Assembly: GCF_014199955.1 (NCBI RefSeq) | Contig: NZ_JACHOQ010000003.1 | Coordinates: 62,001 to 126,000, forward strand | DNA: 64,000 nucleotides | DNA from: Brevundimonas aurantiaca | Lineage (GTDB): Bacteria > Pseudomonadota > Alphaproteobacteria > Caulobacterales > Caulobacteraceae | Reading direction: 5' to 3' | Notes under the pieces: generated by a model | The model's input: only the letters and a program-made list of their open reading frames with translations | Told to the model about the DNA's origin: nothing | Databases searched by the model: none | Translations under genes and position numbers: made by a program | Part shown: positions 41,163 to 50,792 of the stretch, one piece after another | Layout: the number at the start of each line of letters is the position of its first letter | Numbering within the stretch: position 1 is the first letter of the stretch

Positions 41163-42641
41163 CTAACCGACCCAGGCCCCGTGGAAGCCGGCGGGCAGGG
41201 CGAAGTCCGCAGCCCAGCTGACGACCGGCCCGTCCGCGATCCGGGCGGCGTCGAACACATGCAGTTCGGTGCGACCGGCGTCCAGATTGATGGAGGGGCC
41301 GATCAGCCAGGCGTCCCGCTCGGCCGTCGCGCCGGGCTTGGGCGCGAACAGCACCTCTTCAACGACCTGATGGCGGCCGAAGGTGAAGCCCTCGGATCGA
41401 CCCGTCTCCCAGTCCTGCAAGGCCAGGCCGGTGGGCAGAGGCCGGCCGCGCGTTTCTCCGCCCGTATGGATGGTCAGGCGTCGCTTAAGCCCCCGACGAC
41501 GCGGATCGCTCTGCGGAAACTCCCCGACGGCGTTGGAGCGCGTCATTTCGGCCCGCCCGTCAGGTCGAAGGGTGATCAAGGCCAGGGTCGCCGGATCCCC
41601 TGGAACTGTGCCCTGCCCCTCCACCAGCACCCTCGCCCCATCGACGGCGAAGCGCGGATCCTCGCCGGCGGCGACGTCGAAGCGAATGGTCCCGTCCGCC
41701 TCCGCCCAGGCGTCGCCCAGGTGGAAGTGGAAGAAGCCGGGCAGTTCATAGATCCTCCGCCGGCTCAGATCGTCCTTGTCCAGCACCATGACGTGGGTTC
41801 CCGCCTCAGGCCGCCAGACCAGGCCGTTGATGATCGGCGTCGTCTGGGTCTCGAACAGCCAGGGCTGCATCACCAGGATCAGATGCCGGTCCGTCGCCGT
41901 GAAATCGTGCATATAGCTGGCGCGCGGCAGACGCAGGACCTCCGCCTGATTCAGTCCCCCGTCGGGATTTAGCCGCCAGATCACCGCCCGATCGCCTGCC
42001 GCGCCGACGTTCCAGATCGAGCCGTCCGGTCCCCGACGCGGGTGGGCCTGGAAGGGCATGCCCTTCAGATCGCTCCGCAGGGTGACGAACGCCTGGGTGG
42101 ACAGGTCGGCGGCGTCCATGGCCAGGGGCGACCCGCCCTCCCACAGGGCCCAGACCCGATCGCCCGCCGGCATGATCCCCGTATTGGCGGCGTTGGCGTC
42201 GTCATTGGAGCCGACTCGCGCGCGGGCGTCGCCGCGTGTGCCGAAGCCGGGGGTAACGACGGCGTCCAGCTCCGTCTCGGTTCGGCGCTTGGGCGTATCG
42301 GCGAAACGGGCCTCCAGCGTGGCCTGACCGTCCTGAATCCTAAAGGCCCGCATCAGGCCGTCGCCGTCGAACCAGTGGGTCGCCGATCCGCCCGGCCGAC
42401 GGAAGCGCCCCGGCCCATTGCGATAAAGCACGCCCTCCAGACCCGACGGCGCGCGGCCGTGGATCAGGCGCAGGGCGTGACGGGGCGCGTCGGCGGCGAC
42501 ATCGCGCGTCGCCAGGGCCCAGTCGGCCTTCAGTTCGGCGACGGCGTTCAAGGCGGCGGCCGCGCGCGTCATTTCGGGCGTGGCCACGGCGGCGGACAGG
42601 GCGGCGGCGCCCATCAGAAAGGCGCGGCGGGAGGGGATCAT
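41163..42641 (-). CDS. Tat-exported carotenoid oxygenase
   Basis: A 492-residue non-heme iron carotenoid cleavage dioxygenase. The N-terminus has a twin-arginine-like signal (SRRAFLMGAAALSAAVATP). Four iron-ligand His candidates are in order: QAHPRRGPDG (about 202), YMHDFTATDRHLILV (about 247), FFHFHLGDAWAE (about 311) and the C-terminal FHGAWVG. GLEGVLYRNGPGRF and HWFDGDGLMRAF near the N-terminus are also typical. It cleaves carotenoids or apocarotenoids to aldehydes such as retinal-like products; substrate unknown. It follows the DUF2141 gene on the same strand. Confidence 0.9.
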   Translation of the reverse strand: MIPSRRAFLMGAAALSAAVATPEMTRAAAALNAVAELKADWALATRDVAADAPRHALRLIHGRAPSGLEGVLYRNGPGRFRRPGGSATHWFDGDGLMRAFRIQDGQATLEARFADTPKRRTETELDAVVTPGFGTRGDARARVGSNDDANAANTGIMPAGDRVWALWEGGSPLAMDAADLSTQAFVTLRSDLKGMPFQAHPRRGPDGSIWNVGAAGDRAVIWRLNPDGGLNQAEVLRLPRASYMHDFTATDRHLILVMQPWLFETQTTPIINGLVWRPEAGTHVMVLDKDDLSRRRIYELPGFFHFHLGDAWAEADGTIRFDVAAGEDPRFAVDGARVLVEGQGTVPGDPATLALITLRPDGRAEMTRSNAVGEFPQSDPRRRGLKRRLTIHTGGETRGRPLPTGLALQDWETGRSEGFTFGRHQVVEEVLFAPKPGATAERDAWLIGPSINLDAGRTELHVFDAARIADGPVVSWAADFALPAGFHGAWVG

Positions 42642-42684
42642 GATCAGGCTCTTGAAGTTGAAAACGGCAGGTCGGCGGCGGGAT

Positions 42685-43101
42685 CTATTTTAGCGTAATC
42701 GTCTGTTCGACCGACCCGGCCGCCGGGAAGCGGGCGCGGTCCCAGGAGGCCGGGCCCATATTGCCGACGGCATTGTTGGAAAAGGCGAAGGGTTCGGTCG
42801 GCATGCCGAAGGGATTGGTGTTCATCCGCGCGTCTGCGTTCAGATCGTGGAAGGCGCGCACCGCATAATCGCCGTCGGGCAGATCGTCGAAGGTGATGCG
42901 GGTCTCGCCTGCTGCGGCGTCCAGCTGGGCCGCCTTGACCGGTCGGCCCGCCTGATAGGCCTCGGCGCTGTCGAAGACGGCGACCATGATCCGGCCTTCT
43001 GCGGCCGCGTCCGGAAAGACGACGGTCAGGTCGGCGGCGAAGGCGGGCGCGGCGGCGAGAGCGGCGACGGCGGCGGAAAGGATGAGGGCGGAGAACTTCA
43101 C
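42685..43101 (-). CDS. Secreted DUF2141 protein
   Basis: A 138-residue periplasmic protein with a signal peptide and one DUF2141 beta-sandwich domain: EGRIMVAVFDSAEAY (about 38-52), ITFDDLPDGDYAVRAFHDLN (about 70-89) and the C-terminal PFGMPTEPFAFSNNA. The preferred start is a GTG at 43101 (VKFSALILSAA), which gives the signal peptide; the longer ATG frame adds a non-secretory basic region. DUF2141 genes often lie near carotenoid genes in Caulobacterales and Sphingomonadales; its role is unknown. Confidence 0.82.
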   Translation of the reverse strand: MKFSALILSAAVAALAAAPAFAADLTVVFPDAAAEGRIMVAVFDSAEAYQAGRPVKAAQLDAAAGETRITFDDLPDGDYAVRAFHDLNADARMNTNPFGMPTEPFAFSNNAVGNMGPASWDRARFPAAGSVEQTITLK

Positions 43102-43271
43102 GGCGGCGATCCTGTTGGGTGAGAACCGACGGCCGGCTCTCGATGACCGGACCGTGCCGCCCGTCCGCAGCCGCCGCCAGCGGACTTGCGGCGCTGGACA
43201 GTCCGTTTTCGCCAGTGACCGTGCGCCGCCGCCGGCGAAGCGTGAACGCCCATGTCGGATCCGCCGCACAA

Positions 43272-43302
43272 AGAAAAGGCCCGGAACCTGGGTTCCGGGC
43301 CT
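43272..43302 (-). terminator. Intrinsic terminator downstream of infB
   Basis: AGGCCCGGAA (43277-43286) and TTCCGGGCCT (43293-43302) form a perfect 10-bp stem with a 6-base loop. On the minus strand the stem runs into TTTCTTTG. It lies 29 bases past the infB stop. Confidence 0.85.
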
Positions 43303-43330
43303 GTCTCTGTGGGGGCTTGCGAACCCGGAC

Positions 43331-46300
43331 CTAGTCCAGGGTGCGCTTGATCTCTTCGACCGTGAAGCACTCGATGTAGTCGCCTTCCTTGATGTCCTGG
43401 AAGCCCTGGAACTGCATGCCGCACTCCTGGCCCGAGGGCACCTCGTTGACCTCGTCCTTGAAGCGTTTGAGCGTGTTGAGCACGCCCAGCTCCAGCACCA
43501 CCACGTCGTCGCGGATGATGCGGACGCGGGCGCCCTTGCGCACGACGCCTTCGGTGACGCGGCAGCCGGCGATCTTGCCGACCTTGGAGATGTCGAAGAC
43601 CTGAAGCACGTGGGCGTTGCCCAGGAAGGTTTCGCGTTGCAGCGGCGCCAGCATGCCCGAGAGCACGCCTTTCATGTCGTCCAAGAGGTCGTAGATGATC
43701 GAATAGTAGCGGATCTCGACCCCCTCGCGGTCGGCCAGATCGCGCGCCTGTTTCGAGGCCCGGACGTTGAAGCCGAGGATCGGCGCCCCGGCCGACTTGG
43801 CCAGGTTTACGTCGCTCTCGGTGATGCCGCCTGCGCCGGAATAGACGATGCGGGCGCGGACCTCGTCGTTGCCCATCTTCTCCAGCGAGGCGGCGATGGC
43901 TTCGCCCGAACCCTGGACGTCGGCCTTGATGACCACCGGCAGCTCGTTGATCTTCTTGGAGCCCAGCTTGGCCATCATGTCGACCAGCGAGACCGAGCCG
44001 CCCGAAACCTGGGCCTTTTCGCGCTTCACCCGCTGACGATATTCGGTCAGCTCGCGGGCGCGGGCCTCGGAATCCACCACGGCGAAGACGTCGCCCGGCG
44101 ACGGCGCCTCGTCCAGACCCAGGATCTCGACCGGGACGGAGGGGCCGGCGTCGGTCAGCTGTTCGTTGCGCTCGTTCAGCAGGGCGCGAACCTTGCCCCA
44201 GGCGCCGCCGGCCACGACGATGTCGCCGCGCTTCAGCGTGCCGCGCTTGACCAGGACGGTGCCGACGGGGCCGCGACCCTTGTCCAGCTTGGCCTCGATG
44301 ACCACGCCCTCGGCCGATCGGTCGGGGTTGGCGCGCAGGTCCATGACCTCGGCCTGGACCAGGATGGCTTCCAAGAGGCCGTCCAGGTTCATCCGCTCCT
44401 TGGCGGAGACCTCGATGATCTGGGTGTCGCCGCCCAGGCTCTCGGCGATCACTTCGTACTGCAGCAGTTCGTTGACGACCTTCTGCGAGGTGGCGCCGGG
44501 CTTGTCCATCTTGTTGACGGCGACGATCAGCGGCGCCTCGGCCGCCTTGGCGTGCTGGATCGCCTCGATCGTCTGGGGCATGACGCCGTCGTCGGCGGCC
44601 ACGACCAGAACCACGATATCGGTCACATTGGCGCCGCGCGCCCGCATGGCCGAAAAGGCGGCGTGGCCCGGGGTGTCAAGGAAGGTGACCTTCTGGCCGT
44701 CTTCCAGACGCACCTGATAGGCGCCGATATGCTGGGTGATGCCGCCGGCTTCGCCGCCCGCCACATCGGTGGTGCGCAGCGCGTCCAGCAGCGAGGTCTT
44801 GCCGTGGTCGACGTGGCCCATGATGGCCACGACCGGGGCGCGGACTTCGGAGGCATCGGCGTCGTCCGCCTCGCCCAGGAAGCCGGTTTCCACGTCGGAC
44901 TCGGACACACGCTTGACGGCCATGCCGAATTCCTCGGCCACCAGTTCGGCGGTGTCGGAATCGATCACGTCGTTGATCTTCATCATCATGCCCTGCTTCA
45001 TCAGGAACTTGATGATGTCGACGCCGCGCACGGCCATCCGGTTGGACAGCTCCTGCACGGTGATGACGTCGGGGATGACCACTTCACGCGGACGGTTCGG
45101 CGTATCGGTCGAGCCGCCCTTGCGCTTTTCCTTCTCGCGTTCGCGGGCGCGGCGGACCGAGGCCAGGGAGCGCATGCGCTCGGCGGCGTCGCCGTCGCCG
45201 ACCACGGACTGGATGGTCATCCGGCCTTCGCGGCGCTTGGGTTCGCCGCGCGTGCGACTGACCGCCTTGCCGGCGTCGGAGAAGCGCTTGTCGCGGTCGT
45301 CGTCGCGCGCGACCGGACGGCCGAAGCCGGCGCCGGGCGCGCGGCTGGGACGGGCCACTTCGGGGGTGGCGGGCGGGGCGTTCGGGGCCGCACGGCCGCC
45401 GGGGCCGGTGCGCGGGCCGCCGGGACGGGCGGCGCCGGGAGCCGGGCGGGGGTTCAGGGCCGAATAGCGGACCGGCTCGGCCGGCTTGGCGCCCTGGGGA
45501 CGCTGGCCGCCGGGGCCGGGGCGGCCGCCCTGGGGACGGTCGCCTTGCGGACGCTCGGACGACTGGGGACGATCTGAATAGGACCGGTCGCCGCCGCCCA
45601 TGGCCTGTTCGCGGGCCGAACGGCCGCCGAAGGCGGGGCGTTCCGGCGCCGCACGCTGCGGATTGCCGGGCTTGGGCGCGCGTTGGCCGAAGTTGACGGT
45701 CGGACGCGCCGGGGCGGCGGGACGGGCAGGCGCCGGCGTCGGAGCGACCGGCGCCGGGGCGGGCGCGGACGCAGCCGGCGTCGGAGCTGGGGTCGGCTTG
45801 GGCGCAGTCTTGACCGGCTGAGGCGCGGCGGCGGCCAATTTGGCGGCCTCGGCGCGGGCGGCCTCGGCTGCGGCCTTGGCGGCGGCGGCCTCTTCGCGCG
45901 CGGCCTGGGCGGCGCGTTCATTGGCGGCGGCGCGCTCACGCTCGGCGGCTTCGCGCGCGGCCTTTTCAGCGGCGGCGGCGCGTTCACGTTCGGCGTTGGC
46001 CTGGGTCGCCAGGGCGATGGCGCGGCGACGGGCCTCCTGCTCCTCAGGCGACAGACCCCCGCCGGCGGGCTGGGCCGGGCGCTGGCCCTGCGGACGCGGC
46101 GCCTGTCCCGCCTGCTGCGGGCGAGCGACATCGAAGCCTTGCGGGCGTTGCGGCCCGCCGGCGCCGGGGCGTCGCTTGGTCTCGACCACCACCGTCTTGG
46201 ATCGGCCATGGCTGAAGCTCTGCTTCACGGTGCCGGTCGAAACCGATCCCGCGGCGCGCGGCTTCAGGCTCAGCGGCGCCCGCGGTCCCGTTTGGGACGG

Positions 46301-46357
46301 CGTTCCGCCGGTGTTCGAACCCTGGCCTTGGTTGGTCTTGTCGTTTTCGTCGCTCAT
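43331..46357 (-). CDS. infB: Translation initiation factor IF-2
   Basis: A 1008-residue IF-2. The N-terminal 400 residues are low complexity, with a long Ala/Glu/Arg coiled-coil stretch (about 100-170) and Pro/Ala/Gly-rich linkers, followed by the IF2_N segment ([20 protein letters not shown], about 434-453). The GTPase domain has G1 [14 protein letters not shown] (about 516-529), G3 DTPGHAAF and G4 NKMD; the C-terminal domains end in VEEIKRTLD. It delivers initiator fMet-tRNA to the 30S subunit. It is in the rimP-nusA-ylxR-infB operon. rbfA is not downstream; a terminator is. Confidence 0.97.
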   Translation of the reverse strand: MSDENDKTNQGQGSNTGGTPSQTGPRAPLSLKPRAAGSVSTGTVKQSFSHGRSKTVVVETKRRPGAGGPQRPQGFDVARPQQAGQAPRPQGQRPAQPAGGGLSPEEQEARRRAIALATQANAERERAAAAEKAAREAAERERAAANERAAQAAREEAAAAKAAAEAARAEAAKLAAAAPQPVKTAPKPTPAPTPAASAPAPAPVAPTPAPARPAAPARPTVNFGQRAPKPGNPQRAAPERPAFGGRSAREQAMGGGDRSYSDRPQSSERPQGDRPQGGRPGPGGQRPQGAKPAEPVRYSALNPRPAPGAARPGGPRTGPGGRAAPNAPPATPEVARPSRAPGAGFGRPVARDDDRDKRFSDAGKAVSRTRGEPKRREGRMTIQSVVGDGDAAERMRSLASVRRAREREKEKRKGGSTDTPNRPREVVIPDVITVQELSNRMAVRGVDIIKFLMKQGMMMKINDVIDSDTAELVAEEFGMAVKRVSESDVETGFLGEADDADASEVRAPVVAIMGHVDHGKTSLLDALRTTDVAGGEAGGITQHIGAYQVRLEDGQKVTFLDTPGHAAFSAMRARGANVTDIVVLVVAADDGVMPQTIEAIQHAKAAEAPLIVAVNKMDKPGATSQKVVNELLQYEVIAESLGGDTQIIEVSAKERMNLDGLLEAILVQAEVMDLRANPDRSAEGVVIEAKLDKGRGPVGTVLVKRGTLKRGDIVVAGGAWGKVRALLNERNEQLTDAGPSVPVEILGLDEAPSPGDVFAVVDSEARARELTEYRQRVKREKAQVSGGSVSLVDMMAKLGSKKINELPVVIKADVQGSGEAIAASLEKMGNDEVRARIVYSGAGGITESDVNLAKSAGAPILGFNVRASKQARDLADREGVEIRYYSIIYDLLDDMKGVLSGMLAPLQRETFLGNAHVLQVFDISKVGKIAGCRVTEGVVRKGARVRIIRDDVVVLELGVLNTLKRFKDEVNEVPSGQECGMQFQGFQDIKEGDYIECFTVEEIKRTLD

Positions 46358-46463
46358 CCGGTCGCTTTACTTGGGGCGGAAAAGCCCGCCGTCGTCTCAA
46401 TACCCATAAACGGCCGTGAGCCCGTCTCCGCCCCTGGAGACAGGCCCTCGGCCGCCAAAATCC

Positions 46464-47138
46464 TCAGCTCGCCCCACCGTGATTAAAATCAGTCGGGGGT
46501 GCGCCCGCCGGTCCGTCCTCGACACCGGAAATCTCCCAGTGAAGGGGGCGAAGCGGCCGAAATCCAGCCAGTCGTTCGACCTCTAGGGTCCACCGATCGG
46601 CGCGTCCGCCCGCAAGCAGGACGGCGTGTATCGCATTTTCCAGCCCAAGGGCCAAACTCAAATCGTCCGCCGTAAAGGCGCCGCAGACCTTGGCGGTCTG
46701 ATGGCGGGCCAATGCGAGGATTTTGCCACGGCCGTCGGCGGCCCCGTCGGAGGCCTCGATCACCCAGTCGGCCTTGCCGGCCCGCAGGGCCGCAGCGGAC
46801 TTTTCGAAGCCTGAGATAAGCACGCCTTCGCGCCGGGCAAGACCCAGCTGGTCCAAACAACGCCGGACCAGCAGCCGCTCGACCAGATCCGCCAGATCGG
46901 CCGGCGCGGTCAGCTTCGTCTTTGCGGCGCGCGTGAAGCCGTTCTTCTTGACCGCCGCCTCGACCGAGGCGCGACTGGCTTCGACCCACAGGCCGCGACC
47001 GGGCAGTTTGCGCCCCAGGTCGGGAACCACCTGACCCTCGGGCCCGGCGACGAAACGGATCAGACGAGATTCGTCCATGACCTGGTGGCTGACCAGGTCC
47101 CGGCGTTCCCTATCGATCGTCGCGTCGCGCAAGCTCAT
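46464..47138 (-). CDS. YlxR-L7Ae fusion RNA-binding protein
   Basis: A 224-residue protein with an N-terminal YlxR (DUF448) domain (about 10-85; FVAGPEGQVVPDLGRKLPGRG-type motif in part, WVEASRASVEAAVKK) and a C-terminal L7Ae-like domain (about 90-185; LGLARREGVLISGFEKSAAA). The canonical CI[VA]T start of YlxR is replaced by DLVSHQV, so the domain is slightly degenerate. It is between nusA and infB, its conserved place. YlxR homologues bind RNA and modulate RNase P or transcription. Function is inferred from the family. Confidence 0.9.
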   Translation of the reverse strand: MSLRDATIDRERRDLVSHQVMDESRLIRFVAGPEGQVVPDLGRKLPGRGLWVEASRASVEAAVKKNGFTRAAKTKLTAPADLADLVERLLVRRCLDQLGLARREGVLISGFEKSAAALRAGKADWVIEASDGAADGRGKILALARHQTAKVCGAFTADDLSLALGLENAIHAVLLAGGRADRWTLEVERLAGFRPLRPLHWEISGVEDGPAGAPPTDFNHGGAS

Positions 47139-47156
47139 GAAGGGCCAGGTCTCCCA

Positions 47157-48875
47157 TCACGTGTTCGACGGTTCGGCGTCGTCGGACGCCTGGCCTTCGC
47201 CACCGGCCTCGCCGAACACCTGGTCGGGATCGTACTCGCCCTCGGCGTAGTCGCCCTCGTCCTCATACTCCGGCTCGGGCTGCGGCAGTTCCGAGGCGTC
47301 GATCCAGCCGGCGGCCACACGGGCCTGTAGGATCAGCAGTTCGGCCTCTTCCTGGGCCAGGTTGAAGCTTTCCAGAACGCCCGGGACCTTGACCCGTTCG
47401 CCGTTCTTCACCTCGTAGCCGCCGCGAATTTCGTCGGTCGCCAGATCGGCCAGGTCCTCGACGGTCTTGACCCCGCCTTCGCCCAAGGCGACCGCCATGG
47501 CGAGCGTCACGCCCGGCACGTCCAGAACCGCGTCCTCGACGCCCAGTTCGACGCGCTTGGCGTCCAGCTCGGCGGCCTTCTTGTCCAGATATTCGCGGGC
47601 GCGGGTCTGAAGCTCCTCGGCCGTCTCCTCGTCGAAGCCCTCGATTTCCGAGACCTCATAGGGATCGACATAGGCCAGGTCTTCCACCGTGGCGAAGCCT
47701 TCGGTGACCAGCAGCTGGGCGATGACCTCGTCCACGTCCAGGGCTTCCTGGAACAGGGCGGTGCGCTCGCCGAACTCGCGCTGGCGACGCTCGGAGTCCT
47801 GGCTCTCGGTGATGATGTCGATCTGCCAGCCGGTCAGCTGGCTGGCCAGACGCACGTTCTGGCCGCGACGGCCGATGGCCAGAGACAGCTGTTCGTCGGG
47901 CACGACCACTTCCACCCGGCCGGCTTCTTCGTCGAGCACGACCTTGGAGACTTCGGCCGGGGCCAGGGCGTTGACGATGAAGGTGGGCTCGTCCGGGTTC
48001 CACTGGATGATGTCGATCTTCTCGCCCTGCAGTTCGGCGACGACCGCCTGAACGCGCGAGCCGCGCATGCCGACGCAGGCGCCCACGGGATCGATGGAGC
48101 TGTCGTTCGACAGGACGGCCATCTTGGCGCGCGAGCCGGCGTCGCGGGCGGCGGCGCGGATCTCGATCACGCCGTCATAGACTTCCGGCACTTCCTGGGC
48201 GAACAGCTTGGCCATGAAGCCGGGGTGGGCGCGGCTCAGCATGACCTGCGGGCCCTTGGCCTCGGGCCGGACGTCGTAGATGTAGGTGCGAATCCGGTCG
48301 CCGATGTTGAACACTTCGCGCGGGATGGACTGGTCGCGGCGCATCACGCCCTCGCCCCGGCCCAGGTCGACGATGGTGTTGCCGTATTCGACGCGCTTGA
48401 CCGTGCCGTTGACGATCTCGCCGACGCGATCCTTGAACTCTTCATACTGGTTGGCGCGCTCGGCCTCGCGGACCTTGCCGGTCACCACCTGGCGGGCCAT
48501 CTGGGTCTGAACGCGGCCGAACTCGAACGGCGGCAGCTGTTCGACATATTCCTTGCCGACCTCGGCCTCGGGGTCGCGCTTCAGGGCGTCACGCAGACGC
48601 ACCATGGCGCTGTCGTTGAACTCCTCCAGCTCGTCTTCCGGCTGCCAGTCGTCCTCGACGATGGTGACGTGACGGGTCAGGGACAGTTCGCCGGTCTTGT
48701 GGTCGATCTTGGCGCGGATGTCGTGATGGGCGCCGTAACGCGACTTGGCGCCCTTCTGGATCGCCTCCTCGATCGCCTCGATGACGATCTCGCGGTCGAT
48801 GTTCTTCTCTCTAGCCACGGCCTCGGCGATCTGCAGCAGTTCGAGGCGGTTGGCGGAAATACCGGTGACGGCCAT
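47157..48875 (-). CDS. nusA: Transcription termination/antitermination factor NusA
   Basis: A 572-residue NusA. In order: N-terminal RNA-polymerase-binding domain ([20 protein letters not shown]), S1 domain ([20 protein letters not shown], about 135-155), KH1 and KH2 ([20 protein letters not shown], about 265-284; [19 protein letters not shown], about 330-348), helix-hairpin-helix repeats, and a very acidic C-terminal tail ([20 protein letters not shown]). The acidic tail is typical of Alphaproteobacteria. It overlaps the rimP stop by one base. Confidence 0.97.
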   Translation of the reverse strand: MAVTGISANRLELLQIAEAVAREKNIDREIVIEAIEEAIQKGAKSRYGAHHDIRAKIDHKTGELSLTRHVTIVEDDWQPEDELEEFNDSAMVRLRDALKRDPEAEVGKEYVEQLPPFEFGRVQTQMARQVVTGKVREAERANQYEEFKDRVGEIVNGTVKRVEYGNTIVDLGRGEGVMRRDQSIPREVFNIGDRIRTYIYDVRPEAKGPQVMLSRAHPGFMAKLFAQEVPEVYDGVIEIRAAARDAGSRAKMAVLSNDSSIDPVGACVGMRGSRVQAVVAELQGEKIDIIQWNPDEPTFIVNALAPAEVSKVVLDEEAGRVEVVVPDEQLSLAIGRRGQNVRLASQLTGWQIDIITESQDSERRQREFGERTALFQEALDVDEVIAQLLVTEGFATVEDLAYVDPYEVSEIEGFDEETAEELQTRAREYLDKKAAELDAKRVELGVEDAVLDVPGVTLAMAVALGEGGVKTVEDLADLATDEIRGGYEVKNGERVKVPGVLESFNLAQEEAELLILQARVAAGWIDASELPQPEPEYEDEGDYAEGEYDPDQVFGEAGGEGQASDDAEPSNT

Positions 48876-49474
48876 CAGGCTTTGTCCTCAGAAGGGGTCG
48901 TGGTGTCGGTGTCAGCGTCGTCGGCTTCCCCTTCGGGCAGGCCGTCGTCTTCAGGTTCGCCGCGAGCGGCGCGGATGGCGGCGCCCCGTTTCATCAGGGC
49001 GTCGGTCAGGACCAGCTTGGCGTCGGCCAGCCAGTCGAAGGGGATCAGGGCGGTGTCCTCCTCGCCCTCCAGGTCGATCAGGACATTGCCGTCCTCGAAC
49101 CCGGCCAGCACGCCCTTGAAGCGTTTGCGGCCCTCGATCATCCGGTCCGTCTCCAGCCGCGCCTCCTCGCCCTCGAACAGGTCGAAGTCGATGGGACGGG
49201 TCAGGGGCCGGTCGATGCCGGGCGAGGACACCTCCAGCAGATATTCGCCGGAGATCGGGTCGGCGGCGTCGAACACCTCCGAAACGGCCCGGCTCAGCTT
49301 GGCGCATTGCTCCACCGAGATGTCGTGGTCGGACGGGCGCTCGGCCATGATCTGCAGGCGCTGGCGCTTGGAGCCGCTCATCAGACGAACGCGCACGACG
49401 TCAAGGCCGAGCGACTCCGCGATCGGGTCGATCAGCTCCAGCAGTTGGCGGTCCTGGGCGGTCTTTGCGCGCAA
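48875..49474 (-). CDS. rimP: Ribosome maturation factor RimP
   Basis: A roughly 199-residue RimP for 30S maturation. Motifs: [21 protein letters not shown] (in part about 11-30), [40 protein letters not shown], then an acidic C-terminal tail. I place the start at the TTG at 49474, giving MRAKTAQDR, which aligns with the alphaproteobacterial N-terminus (MRGKTEQDR type); the frame's first TTG at 49489 adds five residues and abuts the hairpin at 49494-49523. No clear Shine-Dalgarno was seen. Confidence 0.93.
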   Translation of the reverse strand: MRAKTAQDRQLLELIDPIAESLGLDVVRVRLMSGSKRQRLQIMAERPSDHDISVEQCAKLSRAVSEVFDAADPISGEYLLEVSSPGIDRPLTRPIDFDLFEGEEARLETDRMIEGRKRFKGVLAGFEDGNVLIDLEGEEDTALIPFDWLADAKLVLTDALMKRGAAIRAARGEPEDDGLPEGEADDADTDTTTPSEDKA

Positions 49475-49487
49475 GCGGCGAATATCC

Positions 49488-49523
49488 AAAACAAAAGCGG
49501 CGGTCCGTCCGGGCCGCCGCTTT
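49488..49523 (-). terminator. Terminator-like hairpin in the rimP leader
   Basis: On the minus strand AAAGCGGCGG (49523-49514) pairs with CCGCCGCTTT (49503-49494) around a 10-base loop, followed by TGTTTTGG. The stem ends about 20 bases before the rimP start codon. It could end transcription of the upstream membrane-protein gene, or act as an attenuator for the rimP-nusA operon. Confidence 0.7.
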
Positions 49524-49575
49524 GAACGACGCCGTTGGACGCCGGTCTAACGATGTGGAGCGCCATATAGGCCTT

Positions 49576-50142
49576 TCACATTCGCTTGTCAGCCCCAATC
49601 GGCGCCCACCGACCGCGACAGAGGCGGAAATAGAGGGCGCCGGCCAGAAACCCGCCCGTCAATATGCCGGCCACGCTGGCCGCCAGCATCATGTCGAGGG
49701 CGCCGAAAACGCCCTCGGCGCCGGGCGTGAGCCCGGCCCGAAACATCCAAGGCGCCATCAGAAATCCCGCAGTCGGTGCGAAAGAGCGGCAGATCAGCGA
49801 AACGACGACATAGACGCTCGCGCTTGCACTTCCGGCCAGGCCCCAGGCCCACCAGGCTCGCGCTTGCAGGCTCCGCTCCGCGAGCCAGCATCCGACGCCG
49901 CCGAACAGGAGGGCGGGGATGAGGCCCCACAGGGTCACAAGAATGAACAGGGCGATGAGGCTGACGACGCCCGAGAAGATGGCGTCGATCGACACGTTGC
50001 CGCCGTCGACGCCTCCGGTGAGCGCCTGCGGAATGGAGGCCAGCAAAACACAGGCGAAAAAGGCGATCAGGGAAAGACCCGGCGCGTAGAGGACGCAGGC
50101 CGCCAGGTGATGGATGTTTGGTCCGGGACTGCTCCGCTTCAT
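49576..50142 (-). CDS. Polytopic membrane hypothetical protein
   Basis: A 188-residue integral membrane protein with four or five helices (about 10-35, 48-75, 78-95, 100-120 and 150-172) and a short basic end. The helices have no recognisable motif. The overlapping frame at 49589-50149 lacks hydrophobic segments and is rejected. No family is recognised; a DUF-type Caulobacterales protein is likely. The gene stands alone between DUF1993 and rimP. Confidence 0.65.
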   Translation of the reverse strand: MKRSSPGPNIHHLAACVLYAPGLSLIAFFACVLLASIPQALTGGVDGGNVSIDAIFSGVVSLIALFILVTLWGLIPALLFGGVGCWLAERSLQARAWWAWGLAGSASASVYVVVSLICRSFAPTAGFLMAPWMFRAGLTPGAEGVFGALDMMLAASVAGILTGGFLAGALYFRLCRGRWAPIGADKRM

Positions 50143-50211
50143 TTCGCATTCCCCGGCGCTCGAGACAGCCGACCGAAGAATGCCGCGCTCACCTCAGATT
50201 GCAACCTTTCC

Positions 50212-50718
50212 CTACTCGATCAAAGTAAGTCGCCCCAGATAATCCATCTTGCCCAACGGCACGCCCGCCTTGCGCAGGATGGCGTAGGCGGTCGTGACGT
50301 GGAAATGGAAGTTGGGCAGGACGAAACTGGTCAGATAGCCCAGGCCGTCGAAATTCAGTTCGCGGCTGGGCGTCTTCAGGCTGATCGGCCGCGTCTCGGC
50401 GCCGGCGAAGGCGGCGGGGTCCACGCCCTCGATGAAGGCCAGGGTCCGGGCGATCCGGTCCTTCAGTTCGGCGAAGTTCGTCTCCGTGTCCGCCATGGAG
50501 GGATTGCCCACCCCGGCCAGCCGCGCCACGGCGCCCTTGGCCGTGTCCGAGGCCAGCTGAACCTGGGCGGCCAGGGGGCGCATCTCGTCGTGCAGCCGGG
50601 CCTGGATCAGCACGGCCTCGTCGAAGCCCTCCGCCAGGGCCTTGTCCAGAAAGCCGGACAGATTGGTCAGGCCGCGCGCCAGAACGGGCGTGGCGAAGTC
50701 GTAGATCGAGAGGCTCAT
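50212..50718 (-). CDS. DUF1993 (DinB-like) protein
   Basis: A 168-residue helical protein starting MSLSIYDFATPVLARGLTNL. It shows the DUF1993 features: LIQARLHDEMRPLAAQVQLA (about 37-56), NFAELKDRIARTLAFIEGVD (about 81-100), and FVLPNFHFHVTTAYAILRKAG near the C-terminus, with His residues set to bind a metal as in DinB-like four-helix bundles. Activity is unknown; the family is sometimes linked to thiol or stress functions. It overlaps nothing; the chemoreceptor gene ends 74 bases upstream. Confidence 0.85.
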   Translation of the reverse strand: MSLSIYDFATPVLARGLTNLSGFLDKALAEGFDEAVLIQARLHDEMRPLAAQVQLASDTAKGAVARLAGVGNPSMADTETNFAELKDRIARTLAFIEGVDPAAFAGAETRPISLKTPSRELNFDGLGYLTSFVLPNFHFHVTTAYAILRKAGVPLGKMDYLGRLTLIE

Positions 50719-50792
50719 TCCAGGGCTCCAGTCGGAAACGCCATAGCCGGGCGGTCCGGCGTCATGGCGCCAGCCCGCCCCCGCCGCCGGAT

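Noticed and set aside
42986-45577. 863-codon plus-strand frame
   Set aside because: Antisense to infB and DUF2141; no recognisable domain.
45600-46200. Repetitive GCC/GCG-rich tract
   Set aside because: It is the low-complexity Ala/Glu/Arg/Pro region of IF-2, common in this protein family, not a separate repeat element.
49589-50149. Alternative minus-strand frame of 186 codons
   Set aside because: The frame at 49576-50142 encodes clear membrane helices, while this one does not.
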